A DNA stretch of 64,000 nt from Sandarakinorhabdus limnophila DSM 17366 (GTDB lineage Bacteria > Pseudomonadota > Alphaproteobacteria > Sphingomonadales > Sphingomonadaceae). Shown here in pieces: positions 52,332 to 61,605 of the stretch. The translations under genes and the position numbers were made by a program. The first letter of the stretch is position 1. Each line of letters begins with the position of its first letter. The stretch lies in contig NZ_ATVO01000008.1 of NCBI RefSeq assembly GCF_000420765.1, forward strand, positions 62,001-126,000, read 5' to 3'. Under the pieces are notes generated by a model that was not told the DNA's origin, made no database searches, and saw nothing but the letters and a program-made list of their open reading frames with translations.

Positions 52332-53939
52332 GTGCCGTCCACCGTTGTGCCCGCCCATGGCCTTGTTCAACAGGGTCTCGCCACGCCCGCCGCCCTGCAC
52401 TGGAACCTGCTCATCGGCCCGCTGGTGGAACTCGCCGTACAGCGCGGCGAAGGCCTGCTGTCGGAACATGGCGCGCTGGTGGTGAAAACCGGCAAGCACA
52501 CCGGCCGCAGCGCCAACGACAAGTTCATCGTGCGTGATGCCGCCACGGATGGCAGCATCTGGTGGGACAAGAACAAGAGCATCACGCCCGAGCAATTCGC
52601 TGCCATCAAGGCCGATTTCGAAACCGCGCTGAAGGGCAAGGCCGATCTGTTCGTGCAGGATCTTTTTGGCGGCAGTCAGCCCGAACACCGGGTGAAGGTG
52701 CGCGTGATCACCGAATATGCCTGGCACAGCCTGTTCATCCGCACCCTGCTGGTGCGCCCGGAACTGGCCGATCTGGCGGCGTTCGTGCCCGAATACACCA
52801 TCATCGATTTGCCCAGCTTCAAGGCCGATCCGGCCCGCCACGGCTGCCGCAGCGAAACCGTGGTGGCGGTGGATTTCGAAGGCAAGACCATCCTGATCGG
52901 CGGCACGGCCTATGCCGGCGAGATGAAGAAGTCGGTCTTCTCGATCCTCAACTATCTGCTGCCGCTGAAGGGCGTGATGCCGATGCACTGCTCGGCCAAC
53001 ATCGGCTCAGATGGCGACACCGCCATTTTCTTCGGCCTGTCGGGCACCGGCAAGACCACGCTTTCCGCCGACGCCAGCCGCACGCTGATCGGTGATGATG
53101 AACATGGCTGGTCCGATACCGCCGTCTTCAATTTCGAAGGCGGCTGCTATGCCAAGGTGATCCGCCTTTCGGCCGAAGCCGAGCCCGAGATTTACGCCAC
53201 CACCCGCCGGTTCGGCACGGTGCTGGAAAATGTCGTGATTGATCCCACCACGCGCGTGATCGATCTGGATGACAACAGCCTGGCGGAAAACAGCCGCGGT
53301 TCCTACCCGATCGATTTTATCCCGAACGCCAGTGCCGACAACATGGGCCCGGTGCCGCGCAACATCATCATGCTGACGGCCGATGCGTTCGGCATCCTGC
53401 CGCCAATCGCCAAGCTGACCCCGGATCAGGCCATGTATCACTTCCTGTCCGGCTACACTGCGCGCGTGGCCGGCACCGAAATCGGCGTGACCGAGCCGGA
53501 TGCCACTTTCTCTACCTGCTTCGGCGCCCCGTTCATGCCGCGCCACCCATCGGTTTATGGCAATCTGCTGAAGGAACGTATCGCCAAGGGCGGCGTGGAC
53601 GTGTGGCTGGTCAACACCGGCTGGACCGGCGGCGGCGCCGGCACCGGCGGCACCGGCACCCGCATGCCGATCAAGGCAACGCGCGCGCTCCTGAATGCCG
53701 CGCTCGACGGCAGCCTGAAGACCGCCGAGTTCCGCACGGACGACAATTTCGGCTTCGCCGTGCCCGTCTCGGTGCCGGGCGTCGAACCCACCATCCTCAA
53801 CCCGCGCGAAACCTGGGCCGACAAGGCCGCCTATGACGCCAAGGCCAAGGCGCTGGTCGGCATGTTCATCGCCAACTTCGCCCAGTTCGAAGCCCATGTG
53901 GACGCCAGCGTGCGGGATTCGGCACCGAAAGCCGCCTGA
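52332..53939 (+). CDS. pckA: Phosphoenolpyruvate carboxykinase (ATP)
   Basis: Converts oxaloacetate to PEP with ATP, first step of gluconeogenesis. 535 residues from the GTG at 52332, preceded by GGGAGA at seven bases; an ATG 23 codons upstream is open but non-conserved. ATP site [16 protein letters not shown], metal site [18 protein letters not shown] (shortened), substrate part [18 protein letters not shown]. Followed by a strong terminator. Confidence 0.97.
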   Translation: MPSTVVPAHGLVQQGLATPAALHWNLLIGPLVELAVQRGEGLLSEHGALVVKTGKHTGRSANDKFIVRDAATDGSIWWDKNKSITPEQFAAIKADFETALKGKADLFVQDLFGGSQPEHRVKVRVITEYAWHSLFIRTLLVRPELADLAAFVPEYTIIDLPSFKADPARHGCRSETVVAVDFEGKTILIGGTAYAGEMKKSVFSILNYLLPLKGVMPMHCSANIGSDGDTAIFFGLSGTGKTTLSADASRTLIGDDEHGWSDTAVFNFEGGCYAKVIRLSAEAEPEIYATTRRFGTVLENVVIDPTTRVIDLDDNSLAENSRGSYPIDFIPNASADNMGPVPRNIIMLTADAFGILPPIAKLTPDQAMYHFLSGYTARVAGTEIGVTEPDATFSTCFGAPFMPRHPSVYGNLLKERIAKGGVDVWLVNTGWTGGGAGTGGTGTRMPIKATRALLNAALDGSLKTAEFRTDDNFGFAVPVSVPGVEPTILNPRETWADKAAYDAKAKALVGMFIANFAQFEAHVDASVRDSAPKAA

Positions 53940-53960
53940 ACCGGCCAGACCAATGAGATG

Positions 53961-53988
53961 AGGGCGGCCCGCAACGGCCGCCCTTTTT
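53961..53988 (+). terminator. Rho-independent terminator after pckA
   Basis: AGGGCGGCC and GGCCGCCCT pair around CGCAAC, followed by a T-run. Arms are the same as at 39010-39040, with a different loop. Confidence 0.93.
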
Positions 53989-54026
53989 CGTTGCAGCTCA
54001 ACGCATGACCTGGCAGCCTACTCGGC

Positions 54027-54749
54027 ATGGCCGATGGTTGGACCCGAGAGCAGCTTTTCCTCGCCCTGCGCCTCTATTTCGAAACGCCGTTCGGCAAGCT
54101 GCACCGCAGCAATCCTGAAATCATCGAACTGGCCACCCGGATTGGCCGCACGCCATCAGCCGTGGCAATGAAACTTTCCAACTTCGCCAGCATCGACCCA
54201 AAGATCGTAGAGTCCGGCCGAAAGGGGTTGAGTGGAGCCTCGGCCGCTGACCGCGCGGCATGGGCGGCGTTTACCAACGACTGGACGACCGCTGTAACCG
54301 CCACGGAACCGGCCTTGCAGCCTATTGTTACCATGACCGAAGTCGAGGCCATGCAGAAGCGCCGTATCGGGCAGGACTTCTTCCGTCGCGCCGCGCTCGG
54401 CAATTTCAACAATCACTGCTGCGCGACCGGAATAGGGGAAACCCGCCTGTTGGTGGCCAGCCACATCGTGCCGTGGGCAGACGACAGCCAGAACCGGTTG
54501 AACCCCGGCAACGGACTGTGCCTGTCGGCCACCCACGACCGTGCCTTCGATGCCCATCTGATCACGCTGGACGATAACTGGCGCTGGCAAGTCAGTCGCA
54601 CGTTGCTGGAGGAGGCAGACGAGCCAACGAGAACGCTGTTCCGTCCGCTCACCGGAAAACCGATCCGGCCGCCTGCCACAATCAGCCTTTCCAGCGACCT
54701 GATGCGCCAACATCGTGAACGGGCGCAGCAGCGGCACTGTTACGGGTAG
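54027..54749 (+). CDS. HNH endonuclease-domain protein
   Basis: 240 residues. N-terminal part (WTREQLFLALRLYFETPFGK, then IIELATRIGRTPSAVAMKL) looks like a DNA-binding helical module. C-terminal HNH domain: NHCCATGIGETRLLVASHIV, PGNGLCLSATHDRAFDAHLI with the S-H, N and H triad. Proteins of this plan are often annotated as restriction endonucleases; no methyltransferase is adjacent, so it may be solitary, methyl-specific or a captured gene. Four bases from the facing cysH stop. Confidence 0.88.
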   Translation: MADGWTREQLFLALRLYFETPFGKLHRSNPEIIELATRIGRTPSAVAMKLSNFASIDPKIVESGRKGLSGASAADRAAWAAFTNDWTTAVTATEPALQPIVTMTEVEAMQKRRIGQDFFRRAALGNFNNHCCATGIGETRLLVASHIVPWADDSQNRLNPGNGLCLSATHDRAFDAHLITLDDNWRWQVSRTLLEEADEPTRTLFRPLTGKPIRPPATISLSSDLMRQHRERAQQRHCYG

Positions 54750-54753
54750 TCGC

Positions 54754-55491
54754 CTAGAACACCGGCTGGTTGTGAATCCCGCATTCGGTCTTGTCCCAGT
54801 GGCGCCAGCGGCCGGCGCGGGGGTCTTCGCCGGGTTGGACTTGGGATGTGCAGGGTTGGCAGCCGATGGAGGGGTAGCCGGCGGCTTCGAGTGGGTGGCG
54901 GGGTAGCTCACGCAGCGTAAACTGCGCGTCGATGGCGGCCTTGTCCCAATCGGCGAGCGGGTTGATTTTCAGGCGGCCTTCATCAAGCTCGAATCGCGGC
55001 AGACCGGCGCGGCCGGACTGGAAGCCCTTTCGACCAGAGATCCACGCGTCGAAACCGGCCAGCGCGCGGCGGAGCGGCTCCACTTTGCGCAGGTCGCAGC
55101 AGCCATCGGGATCATAAGCCCAGCGCAGGGACTTGTCGTCGCGACGGGCAATCTCATACGGGTCGGGGCGATAGACGCGAAGGTCAGTGAAGCCCAGACT
55201 TTCGGCCAGGCCGTCGCGATAGGCGAGCGTCTCGCCGAACATCTTCTGGGTGTTGATGAAGATCAGCGGCATGCTGCGGTCGACCGCGGCGACCAGATCG
55301 AGCAGCACCGCCGATTCCGCCCCGAACGAGGAGACGACGGCGATGCGGCCTTTCAGCTCGCCGGTGAGAAGTTCGGCCAGCATCTCCGCCGTTGGCCGGC
55401 CGGCAAAGCGCGCGTTCAGGGCCGCCACCTGCTCGGCCGTGAAGGCCGGCGCGGTGTCAATCACATCTGGCAGGCGCGCCGCCTCGCTCAT
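54754..55491 (-). CDS. cysH: Adenylyl/phosphoadenylyl-sulfate reductase
   Basis: Reduces activated sulfate to sulfite with thioredoxin. 245 residues. VVSSFGAESAVLLDLVA is the nucleotide loop; GCCDLRKVEPL and GCQPCTSQVQPGED give four cysteines for a [4Fe-4S] cluster, marking the APS-reducing (plant-like) class; catalytic Cys is in KTECGIH near the end. ATGA overlap with the DUF934 gene. Confidence 0.95.
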   Translation of the reverse strand: MSEAARLPDVIDTAPAFTAEQVAALNARFAGRPTAEMLAELLTGELKGRIAVVSSFGAESAVLLDLVAAVDRSMPLIFINTQKMFGETLAYRDGLAESLGFTDLRVYRPDPYEIARRDDKSLRWAYDPDGCCDLRKVEPLRRALAGFDAWISGRKGFQSGRAGLPRFELDEGRLKINPLADWDKAAIDAQFTLRELPRHPLEAAGYPSIGCQPCTSQVQPGEDPRAGRWRHWDKTECGIHNQPVF

Positions 55492-55916
55492 GCGTTGGAC
55501 TGTTCGCGAAGCGCCCAGATCGGTTGCAGGCTGTCGGCCGCTTTCATGTAGACATTGGGGAAGCGCGCCAGCGTGCGCTCCGCCACCGCCGGATCAATCG
55601 GCGTTTCAGGCAGCACGGCATCGAATCCGGCGCGGGTGAGGAACATCAACTGATCGACATAAAGGACGCCCACCGCGCGGATTTCGCCCGTGAATCCGGC
55701 TTCGCGCAGGATACGCGCGCTGCTGTAGCCACGGCCTTCGCGGAATTTCGGGAAGGCGATGTCGATGCGGCGCAGGGTACCCAGATGCGGGACGAGCAGA
55801 CGGGCATCGTCACCCGCCTCCAGCCGCACGGCGGTGCCGCCGGACTGATACTCGGCCAGCGGCAAGGCCGGCGCGGTGTGTTCCGGATCTGAGCGCAAAC
55901 GATAGACTTCAGCCAT
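55488..55916 (-). CDS. DUF934 sulfite-reduction-associated protein
   Basis: 142 residues from the ATG at 55916. Family-like segments are LRRIDIAFPKFREGRGYSSA and LREAGFTGEIRAVGVLYVDQ. DUF934 is nearly always found between cysI and cysH in proteobacteria and might help electron supply or assembly of sulfite reductase. Overlaps cysI by eight bases and cysH by four. Confidence 0.92.
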   Translation of the reverse strand: MAEVYRLRSDPEHTAPALPLAEYQSGGTAVRLEAGDDARLLVPHLGTLRRIDIAFPKFREGRGYSSARILREAGFTGEIRAVGVLYVDQLMFLTRAGFDAVLPETPIDPAVAERTLARFPNVYMKAADSLQPIWALREQSNA

Positions 55917-57540
55917 ACACGGCCTCCTTGAAGGGTTCGGCGCCGACGCGGCGATAGGTGTCGAGGAAACGCTCGGCCGGATCGGCGCGCAGCGTCTTGT
56001 AGCGGTCGATGACCTTTTCCACCGCCGCCACGATGCCGTTTTCATCAAAGCCGGGGCCAAGGATCTTGGCCAGCGTCGCATCTTCGGCGCCCGAACCGCC
56101 GAGGAGGAGCTGGTAATTTTCCTCGCCCTTGCGATCGACGCCCAGGATGCCGATGTGGCCGGCGTGATGGTGCCCACAGCCGTTGATGCAGCCGGAAACC
56201 TTGATCTTCAGCTCACCCAGATCCGCTTCTTGCGGCGCCAGCTTCACCGCCAGTTTCTGGGCGATGGGGATGGAGCGGGCATTGGCCAAGGTGCAATAAT
56301 CAAGGCCGGGGCAGGAAATGATGTCCGACGCGCGATCCAGGTTGGCGGTGGCCAGCCCGGCCGAAACCAGCACCTGCCACAGATCGAACAGATCGGCGCG
56401 GCGCACGTGCGGCAGCACAAGGTTCTGCGCGTGGGTCACGCGGATTTCGTCGCCGGCGTAACGCTGGGCCAGATCGGCGATGATATCCATCTGATCGGCC
56501 GACGCGTCGCCGGGGATTTCGCCCGGTGCCTTCAGGCTGATGGTGACGATGGCATAGCCGGGCGCCTTGTGGGGATGCGTGTTCACCGTCACCCAGTTGG
56601 CGAAATCCGGGTTGGACTGGTCGATCTCGACAGGCGCGTTGGCATCAAGCACCGGCGGCGCGAAGTGCGCGGCGATACGGGCCAATTCGGACGGCGGCGG
56701 ATCGAGGCCGAGCGGCTTCACCAGCGCCCATTCTTCCTCGACCTGGCGCGCGAATTCGGCGGCGCCGAGATCGTTGACCAGGATCTTGATGCGCGCCTTG
56801 TAGATGTTATCGCGGCGGCCGTGGCGGTTATAGACCCGCAAGATCGCTTCCATATAGCTGAGATAATCCGCCACCGGCAGATATTTCCGGATCACATGGC
56901 CCAGCATCGGCGTGCGGCCCATGCCGCCACCGACCAGCACTTTCAGGCCGATTTCACCGGCGTCGTTCTGCACCAGTTCAAGGCCGATATCGTGCAGCTT
57001 GATGGCGGCACGATCGATCGTGCTGCCAGTCACCGCAATCTTGAACTTGCGCGGCAGGAACGAGAATTCCGGGTGCAGCGTCGACCATTGGCGCAGCAGC
57101 TCGGCATAGGGGCGCGGATCGGCGATCTCGTCGGCGGCGGCCGCCGCGAACTGATCGGAGCTGATGTTACGGATGCAGTTGCCGCTGGTCTGGAAGGCAT
57201 GCATTTCCACGCTGGCCAGATCGGCGAGCAGGTCCGGCATCTCTTCCAGCTTCATCCAGTTATACTGGATGTTCTGGCGCGTGGTGAAATGGCCGTAACC
57301 GCGATCATAACGGCGCGCGATGTGGGCCAGCATGCGCATCTGGCGCGAATCCACCGTGCCATAGGGAATGGCAACGCGCAGCATATAGGCGTGCAGCTGC
57401 AGATAGAGGCCGTTCATCAGCCGCAGCGGCTTGAAGGCCTCCTCGCTGATTTCGTTCTTCAGCCGGCGTTCGACCTGGTCGCGGAATTCGGCGACGCGGG
57501 CATCGACGATCGCCTGATCATATTCATCGTAACGGTACAT
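55909..57540 (-). CDS. cysI: Sulfite/nitrite reductase hemoprotein
   Basis: Six-electron reduction of sulfite to sulfide on siroheme linked to [4Fe-4S]. 543 residues. Typical parts are FTTRQNIQYNWMKLEEMPDL, RITHAQNLVLPH-like (RVTHAQNLVLPHV), and cluster cysteines in CPGLDYCTLANARS and KVSGCINGCGHHHAGHIGIL. Operon context (cysH, cobA) favours sulfite rather than nitrite as substrate. No cysJ nearby; ferredoxin may be the donor. Confidence 0.94.
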   Translation of the reverse strand: MYRYDEYDQAIVDARVAEFRDQVERRLKNEISEEAFKPLRLMNGLYLQLHAYMLRVAIPYGTVDSRQMRMLAHIARRYDRGYGHFTTRQNIQYNWMKLEEMPDLLADLASVEMHAFQTSGNCIRNISSDQFAAAAADEIADPRPYAELLRQWSTLHPEFSFLPRKFKIAVTGSTIDRAAIKLHDIGLELVQNDAGEIGLKVLVGGGMGRTPMLGHVIRKYLPVADYLSYMEAILRVYNRHGRRDNIYKARIKILVNDLGAAEFARQVEEEWALVKPLGLDPPPSELARIAAHFAPPVLDANAPVEIDQSNPDFANWVTVNTHPHKAPGYAIVTISLKAPGEIPGDASADQMDIIADLAQRYAGDEIRVTHAQNLVLPHVRRADLFDLWQVLVSAGLATANLDRASDIISCPGLDYCTLANARSIPIAQKLAVKLAPQEADLGELKIKVSGCINGCGHHHAGHIGILGVDRKGEENYQLLLGGSGAEDATLAKILGPGFDENGIVAAVEKVIDRYKTLRADPAERFLDTYRRVGAEPFKEAVYG

Positions 57541-57827
57541 CAGATGGCGTCCACGGGGAGCGAGGGCAGGGCAAAATCGGGGCGCACGCTGGGGCCAACA
57601 GCGCGCACACGTTCACGGGTGGAGCGGGGGCGCCAGCCATCAGGCGTGGCATCCACGTCGATCAGCACGAGATCGTTGATGCGTTCCTGGGGCAACTGGC
57701 GGGCAATCAGCGCCTCGCCTTCGTCGTCCACGGCCACGGCATCTCTGAGGTGGAGGCTCCAATCAGAACCAGCCCACCACAACACATCGCCGGTTTCGAG
57801 GCGGTTTCCGGTCAGCAAACGAGGCAT
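57540..57827 (-). CDS. DUF2849 protein of the sulfate operon
   Basis: 95 residues, small soluble protein: RLLTGNRLETGDVLWWAGSD at the start, HLRDAVAVDDEGEALIA after. DUF2849 genes accompany cysI in alphaproteobacteria; function unknown. Overlaps cobA by 16 bases and cysI by one (TGATG). Confidence 0.9.
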   Translation of the reverse strand: MPRLLTGNRLETGDVLWWAGSDWSLHLRDAVAVDDEGEALIARQLPQERINDLVLIDVDATPDGWRPRSTRERVRAVGPSVRPDFALPSLPVDAI

Positions 57828-58582
57828 GCGGTTTCCTTGGCTTTGGCACGAGCAGCGGGCAGGGCCGCCACATCGCCAACGATGATGAGAGCAGGGGAAG
57901 CGATGGCCTCGCGCGCCACCAGCCCGGCCAGATCGGCGAGCAGCGAGGTGACGAGGCGTTCATTGGCCTGGGTGGCGCGTTCGACAACGGCAACTGGCGT
58001 ATCGGGTGCCAAGCCATCGGCCATCAATTTTTCGGCAATCGGCGCGGCACCGGCCAGGCCCATGTAGATCACCAGCGTGCGGCCCTTGCCGGCCAGCCCG
58101 GCCCAGTTCTGCTCGGCCAGCCCGCGGCATTCACCGGCGACAAAGCTGACCATCGACGCGTGATCCCGGTGGGTGAGCGGCATCAACGTGGACGCCGCCG
58201 CGCCATGGGCGGCCGATATGCCGGGGATCACCACAACCGGCACGCCAGCGGCGAGTGCAGCATCCACTTCCTCACCGCCACGGCCAAAGATGAACGGATC
58301 GCCGCCCTTCAATCGCACCACCGTGTGGCCAGCACGGGCTTCGGCAACCAGCAGATCGCCGATGGCATCTTGCGCCAGCGTGTGGCGGGCGCGGCGCTTG
58401 GCGACCGAAATGCGGCGGGCATGGGCCGGGATCAGCGCCATCACCTCGTCGCCGACCAGGCCGTCGTGAACCACGACATCGGCCGCCGCCAGCGCGCGGA
58501 CGGCGCGCAGGGTCAGCAGATCAGCGGCGCCGGGGCCAGCGCCAACCAGGAGGATGCGACCAGATTGGGGGGGAAAATCCAT
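57812..58582 (-). CDS. cobA: Uroporphyrinogen-III C-methyltransferase
   Basis: Makes precorrin-2 on the way to siroheme for CysI. 256 residues from the ATG at 58582, with ribosome site AAGGGGGG (a TTG nine codons upstream lies inside the hairpin). SAM-dependent methyltransferase marks LVGAGPGAADLLTLRAVRAL, VVRLKGGDPFIFGRGGEE, VIPGISAAHGAAA. No CysG-type dehydrogenase/chelatase domain, so another protein must finish siroheme. Confidence 0.95.
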   Translation of the reverse strand: MDFPPQSGRILLVGAGPGAADLLTLRAVRALAAADVVVHDGLVGDEVMALIPAHARRISVAKRRARHTLAQDAIGDLLVAEARAGHTVVRLKGGDPFIFGRGGEEVDAALAAGVPVVVIPGISAAHGAAASTLMPLTHRDHASMVSFVAGECRGLAEQNWAGLAGKGRTLVIYMGLAGAAPIAEKLMADGLAPDTPVAVVERATQANERLVTSLLADLAGLVAREAIASPALIIVGDVAALPAARAKAKETACLVC

Positions 58583-58584
58583 GC

Positions 58585-58615
58585 CCCCCCTTGCCGCATC
58601 GCGCGGCAAGGGGGG
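58585..58615 (-). promoter_or_regulatory. Hairpin enclosing the cobA ribosome-binding site
   Basis: CCCCCCTTGCCGC and GCGGCAAGGGGGG form a perfect 13-bp stem with five-base loop, two bases before the cobA ATG. The downstream arm on the RNA carries the AAGGGGGG ribosome site, so folding would block translation. Could also serve as terminator for rne, but there is no T-run. Confidence 0.65.
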
Positions 58616-58651
58616 AGAAAGGCTTTCTTTGCTGCGGCCTAGGCCGACTTG

Positions 58652-61129
58652 TCAGTCATTCCCGAAGGTACGCTGCCACCAGCCCTTGCGGGCCGGAGCG
58701 GCTGGGACGGTGGGCTCAGCAGCTTCGGCAACCGGTTCTTCGGCCGCAGCAGCGACAGGCTCGGCCACGGCCTCAGCCGCCGGTTTCTTGCGGCTGCGCT
58801 TGGGCTTGGCCGCGGGCTCTTCGGCAACCGGTTCCGGTGCTGGTTCAATAACCGGCTCCGGTGCGGCCACGCTCTCGGGCGCTGCATCGTCTTTCTTGCG
58901 GCGAATGCGCTTGGGCTTGGCGGCAGCCTCTTCGGCCACCGGCGCCGGAGCGACCTCAACAACCGCTTCTGGCACTTCCTCGCTCACCGGCGCGTCATCG
59001 GCCTTCTTGCGGCGGCTGCGCTTGGGCTTGGCGGCAACTTCTTCAGCCACCGGTTCCGGCGCGGCCGGTGCGGCTTCAGCGGCCTCATCCGTTTCCGCAC
59101 CGTTGGTGCGTTCGGCACCGCCGCGGCGGCCGCGACGGCCACGCCGGCGGCGCTTGCGGCGACCGCCGTTCTCGCCGGTTTCACCATTGTCGGTGGCCTC
59201 GGCGCCGTCGCCTTCAGCCTCATCGGCCGCGTCGGCCGCACCATCGTTGTGATGCTCATCGCCATGATCGTCGTCATGCGCGTCGGCCTGATCGTCGCTG
59301 CGCTCTTCACCCTTGTCGCGGCCACGGCCGTCACGGCCACGGCGACGGCGACCACGGCCCCGCCCACGGCGGCCATCTTCGCCGCGCTCTTCACCGCGGT
59401 CTTCACCCTCTTCGCCGTCATCGTCTTCGGCTTCGTCGGCATCGCCGTCTTCGACGATCTTCACCAGCGGCGGCAGCGCCACCATCTCCACCTTCTTCGA
59501 CGGCGGCGGACCGCCGGCATCGATCTCGAAATTGGGGCCGATCAGCGAATCATCCGGGCGGGTGATGATGGTCACGCCATAGAGTTCTTCCAGCTCGGCC
59601 AGTTCGATGCGCTTGCGGTTGAGCAGATAGACCGCCACTTCCTCGCTGGCGCGCAGCACCAGATCGCTGTGGCGACCGCGCAGGGCTTCGGCTTCCAGTG
59701 CGCGCAGGGCAGCCAGCGCCGCCGACGACACCGAACGCACCATGCCGGTGCCTTCGCACATCGGGCAGATATGGGTGGAGGCTTCCAGGATACCGGTGCG
59801 CAGGCGCTGCCGGCTCATTTCCATCAAGCCAAAGCTGGAAATGCGGCCAATCTGCACGCGGGCGCGATCATTCTTCAGCGCCTCCTTCATGGCCTTTTCG
59901 ACCTTGCGGACGTTGGAACCATTTTCCATGTCGATGAAATCGATCACCACCAGGCCGGCCATGTCGCGCAAGCGCAACTGGCGGCCGATCTCGTCGGCGG
60001 CTTCCAGGTTGGTCTTGGCGGCGGTTTCCTCGATGCCATATTCGCGGGTCGAGCGCCCGGAGTTGATGTCGATCGACACCAAAGCCTCGGTCGGGTTGAT
60101 GACCAGGTAACCACCCGATTTCAGCTGGACGACCGGCTGGTACATGGCTTCCAACTGATCCTCGACGCCGAAGCGCTGGAACAATGGCACGCTGCCTTCA
60201 TATTCCACCACCTTGGCGGCGTGGCTGGGCATCAGCATCGACATGAAGCGGTGCGCGGCCTCGAAACCGGCGCGGCCTTCCACCAGCACCTGATCGATCT
60301 CGCGGTTATAGACGTCGCGGATGGCGCGCTTGATGAGACCCGAATCTTCATGAATCAGCGCCGGGGCCTGGCTGGCCAGGGTCTTCTCGCGGATCTCGTC
60401 CCACAGGCGGGTAAGATAATCGAAATCGCGGCGGATATCGGCGGCGCTGCGCTTCAGGCCGGCGGTGCGCACGATGGCGCCCATGCCGTTCGGCAGGTGC
60501 AGATCGGCCATCACCTGCTTCAGGCGCTTGCGATCGGCCGGGTTGGAAATCTTGCGGGAAATGCCGCCGCCATGCGCGGTGTTGGGCATCAGCACGCAGT
60601 AGCGACCGGCGAGGCTGAGATAGGTGGTGAGCGCTGCGCCCTTGGAGCCACGCTCTTCCTTCACCACCTGGATCAGCATCACCTGGCGGCGGCGGATGAC
60701 TTCCTGAATCTTGTAACGGCGGCGCAGCGCCATGCGCTTGCGGCGCAGCGCATCCGACGGTTCATCATGATGGCCTCCGGTTTCCAGCACATCATCGGAT
60801 TCATCACCCTCTTCGCCGTCGTGGCCATGATCGTCGGCGGCCAGTTCGGCTTCCTCGCGCAGCAGGGCGTCGCGATCTTCCTTGGGGATCTGATAATAAT
60901 CGGGGTGGATTTCGGAAAATGCCAGGAAACCGTGGCGGTTGCCGCCATATTCCACGAACGCCGCCTGCAGCGACGGTTCAACCCGGGTCACCTTGGCGAG
61001 ATAGATATTGCCTTTGAGCTGACGCTTGTCAGCCGCTTCGAAATCAAATTCCTCGATGCGCTGGCCGTTGATCACGGCCACCCGTGTTTCTTCCGGGTGG
61101 CGGGCGTCGATAAGCATGCGATTGGACAT
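58652..61129 (-). CDS. rne: Ribonuclease E/G
   Basis: Endonuclease for mRNA decay and rRNA maturation. 825 residues from the ATG at 61129, matching family start MSNRMLIDARHPEETRVAVI. S1 RNA-binding part with GNIYLAKVTRVEPSLQAAFV, catalytic DNase-I-like part with VVIDFIDMENGSNVRKV (Asp metal site), zinc-link CPMCEGTGM. The C-terminal third is a disordered scaffold: acidic patch, Arg-rich RRKRRRRGRRGRRGG, and three repeats of the form AKPKRSRRKK separated by Ala/Pro/Glu linkers, ending GWWQRTFGND. Confidence 0.96.
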   Translation of the reverse strand: MSNRMLIDARHPEETRVAVINGQRIEEFDFEAADKRQLKGNIYLAKVTRVEPSLQAAFVEYGGNRHGFLAFSEIHPDYYQIPKEDRDALLREEAELAADDHGHDGEEGDESDDVLETGGHHDEPSDALRRKRMALRRRYKIQEVIRRRQVMLIQVVKEERGSKGAALTTYLSLAGRYCVLMPNTAHGGGISRKISNPADRKRLKQVMADLHLPNGMGAIVRTAGLKRSAADIRRDFDYLTRLWDEIREKTLASQAPALIHEDSGLIKRAIRDVYNREIDQVLVEGRAGFEAAHRFMSMLMPSHAAKVVEYEGSVPLFQRFGVEDQLEAMYQPVVQLKSGGYLVINPTEALVSIDINSGRSTREYGIEETAAKTNLEAADEIGRQLRLRDMAGLVVIDFIDMENGSNVRKVEKAMKEALKNDRARVQIGRISSFGLMEMSRQRLRTGILEASTHICPMCEGTGMVRSVSSAALAALRALEAEALRGRHSDLVLRASEEVAVYLLNRKRIELAELEELYGVTIITRPDDSLIGPNFEIDAGGPPPSKKVEMVALPPLVKIVEDGDADEAEDDDGEEGEDRGEERGEDGRRGRGRGRRRRGRDGRGRDKGEERSDDQADAHDDDHGDEHHNDGAADAADEAEGDGAEATDNGETGENGGRRKRRRRGRRGRRGGAERTNGAETDEAAEAAPAAPEPVAEEVAAKPKRSRRKKADDAPVSEEVPEAVVEVAPAPVAEEAAAKPKRIRRKKDDAAPESVAAPEPVIEPAPEPVAEEPAAKPKRSRKKPAAEAVAEPVAAAAEEPVAEAAEPTVPAAPARKGWWQRTFGND

Positions 61130-61605
61130 TGATGGTCTCCGTGGCGCCAACCCAGGCCTCGACACCCGACAAGCGGGCGGCAACAGGGCGACGCGATATG
61201 AAAAGGCCGACGACATCGGAATGATGGCGCCGGCAGATGCGGGAAATGCGGGTGAAATCAGCAGGCGCGGCAGCCTGACCGCTGGCAAGGCGGCGCATGA
61301 AGCGCTGTCCTTTCGCCAGTTCGATCAATCCGTTCATCCGCGTCCTTCAAGTCATCGAGTGTGGCCAGCTGTTCCTGCACGGTGCAAGGCTGTAACCACC
61401 AAAGTCCCAGGCCCAATCGCGAAACACCGGCCAGCAGATGCGGCGGCAGCGCGAACGAGCGCGGAAATAGCAACGGACAAACCGTCGCCTGTTTCTTGCT
61501 AGCAGCCACTTGGCGCAGGAGCAAGGGTGCGGCAATGACGCACGATTGTCATATATCCCGGCCAAGCGGAAATGCCGGGCCGGGCGTGAAATTGGGGGAA
61601 TGGGA
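61130..61605. other. Long divergent intergenic region between rne and the DPP-IV gene
   Basis: 476 bp, the longest gene-free stretch. Part probably is the rne 5' leader, which in E. coli mediates RNase E autoregulation. Several short frames on the minus strand (for example 61258-61524) give peptides without any conserved look or ribosome site. No tRNA or clear hairpin noticed. GATTGTCATATATCCC near 61546 may hold a -10 box for the rightward gene. Confidence 0.4.

Noticed and set aside
58649-61132. 827-codon plus-strand frame opposite rne
   Set aside because: Low-complexity translation of the RNase E codons on the wrong strand; the N-terminal hydrophobic runs come from Arg/Ala/Pro repeats.
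61258-61524. 88-codon minus-strand frame upstream of rne
   Set aside because: No ribosome site, no recognisable family, and it ends within the region expected to be the rne leader.
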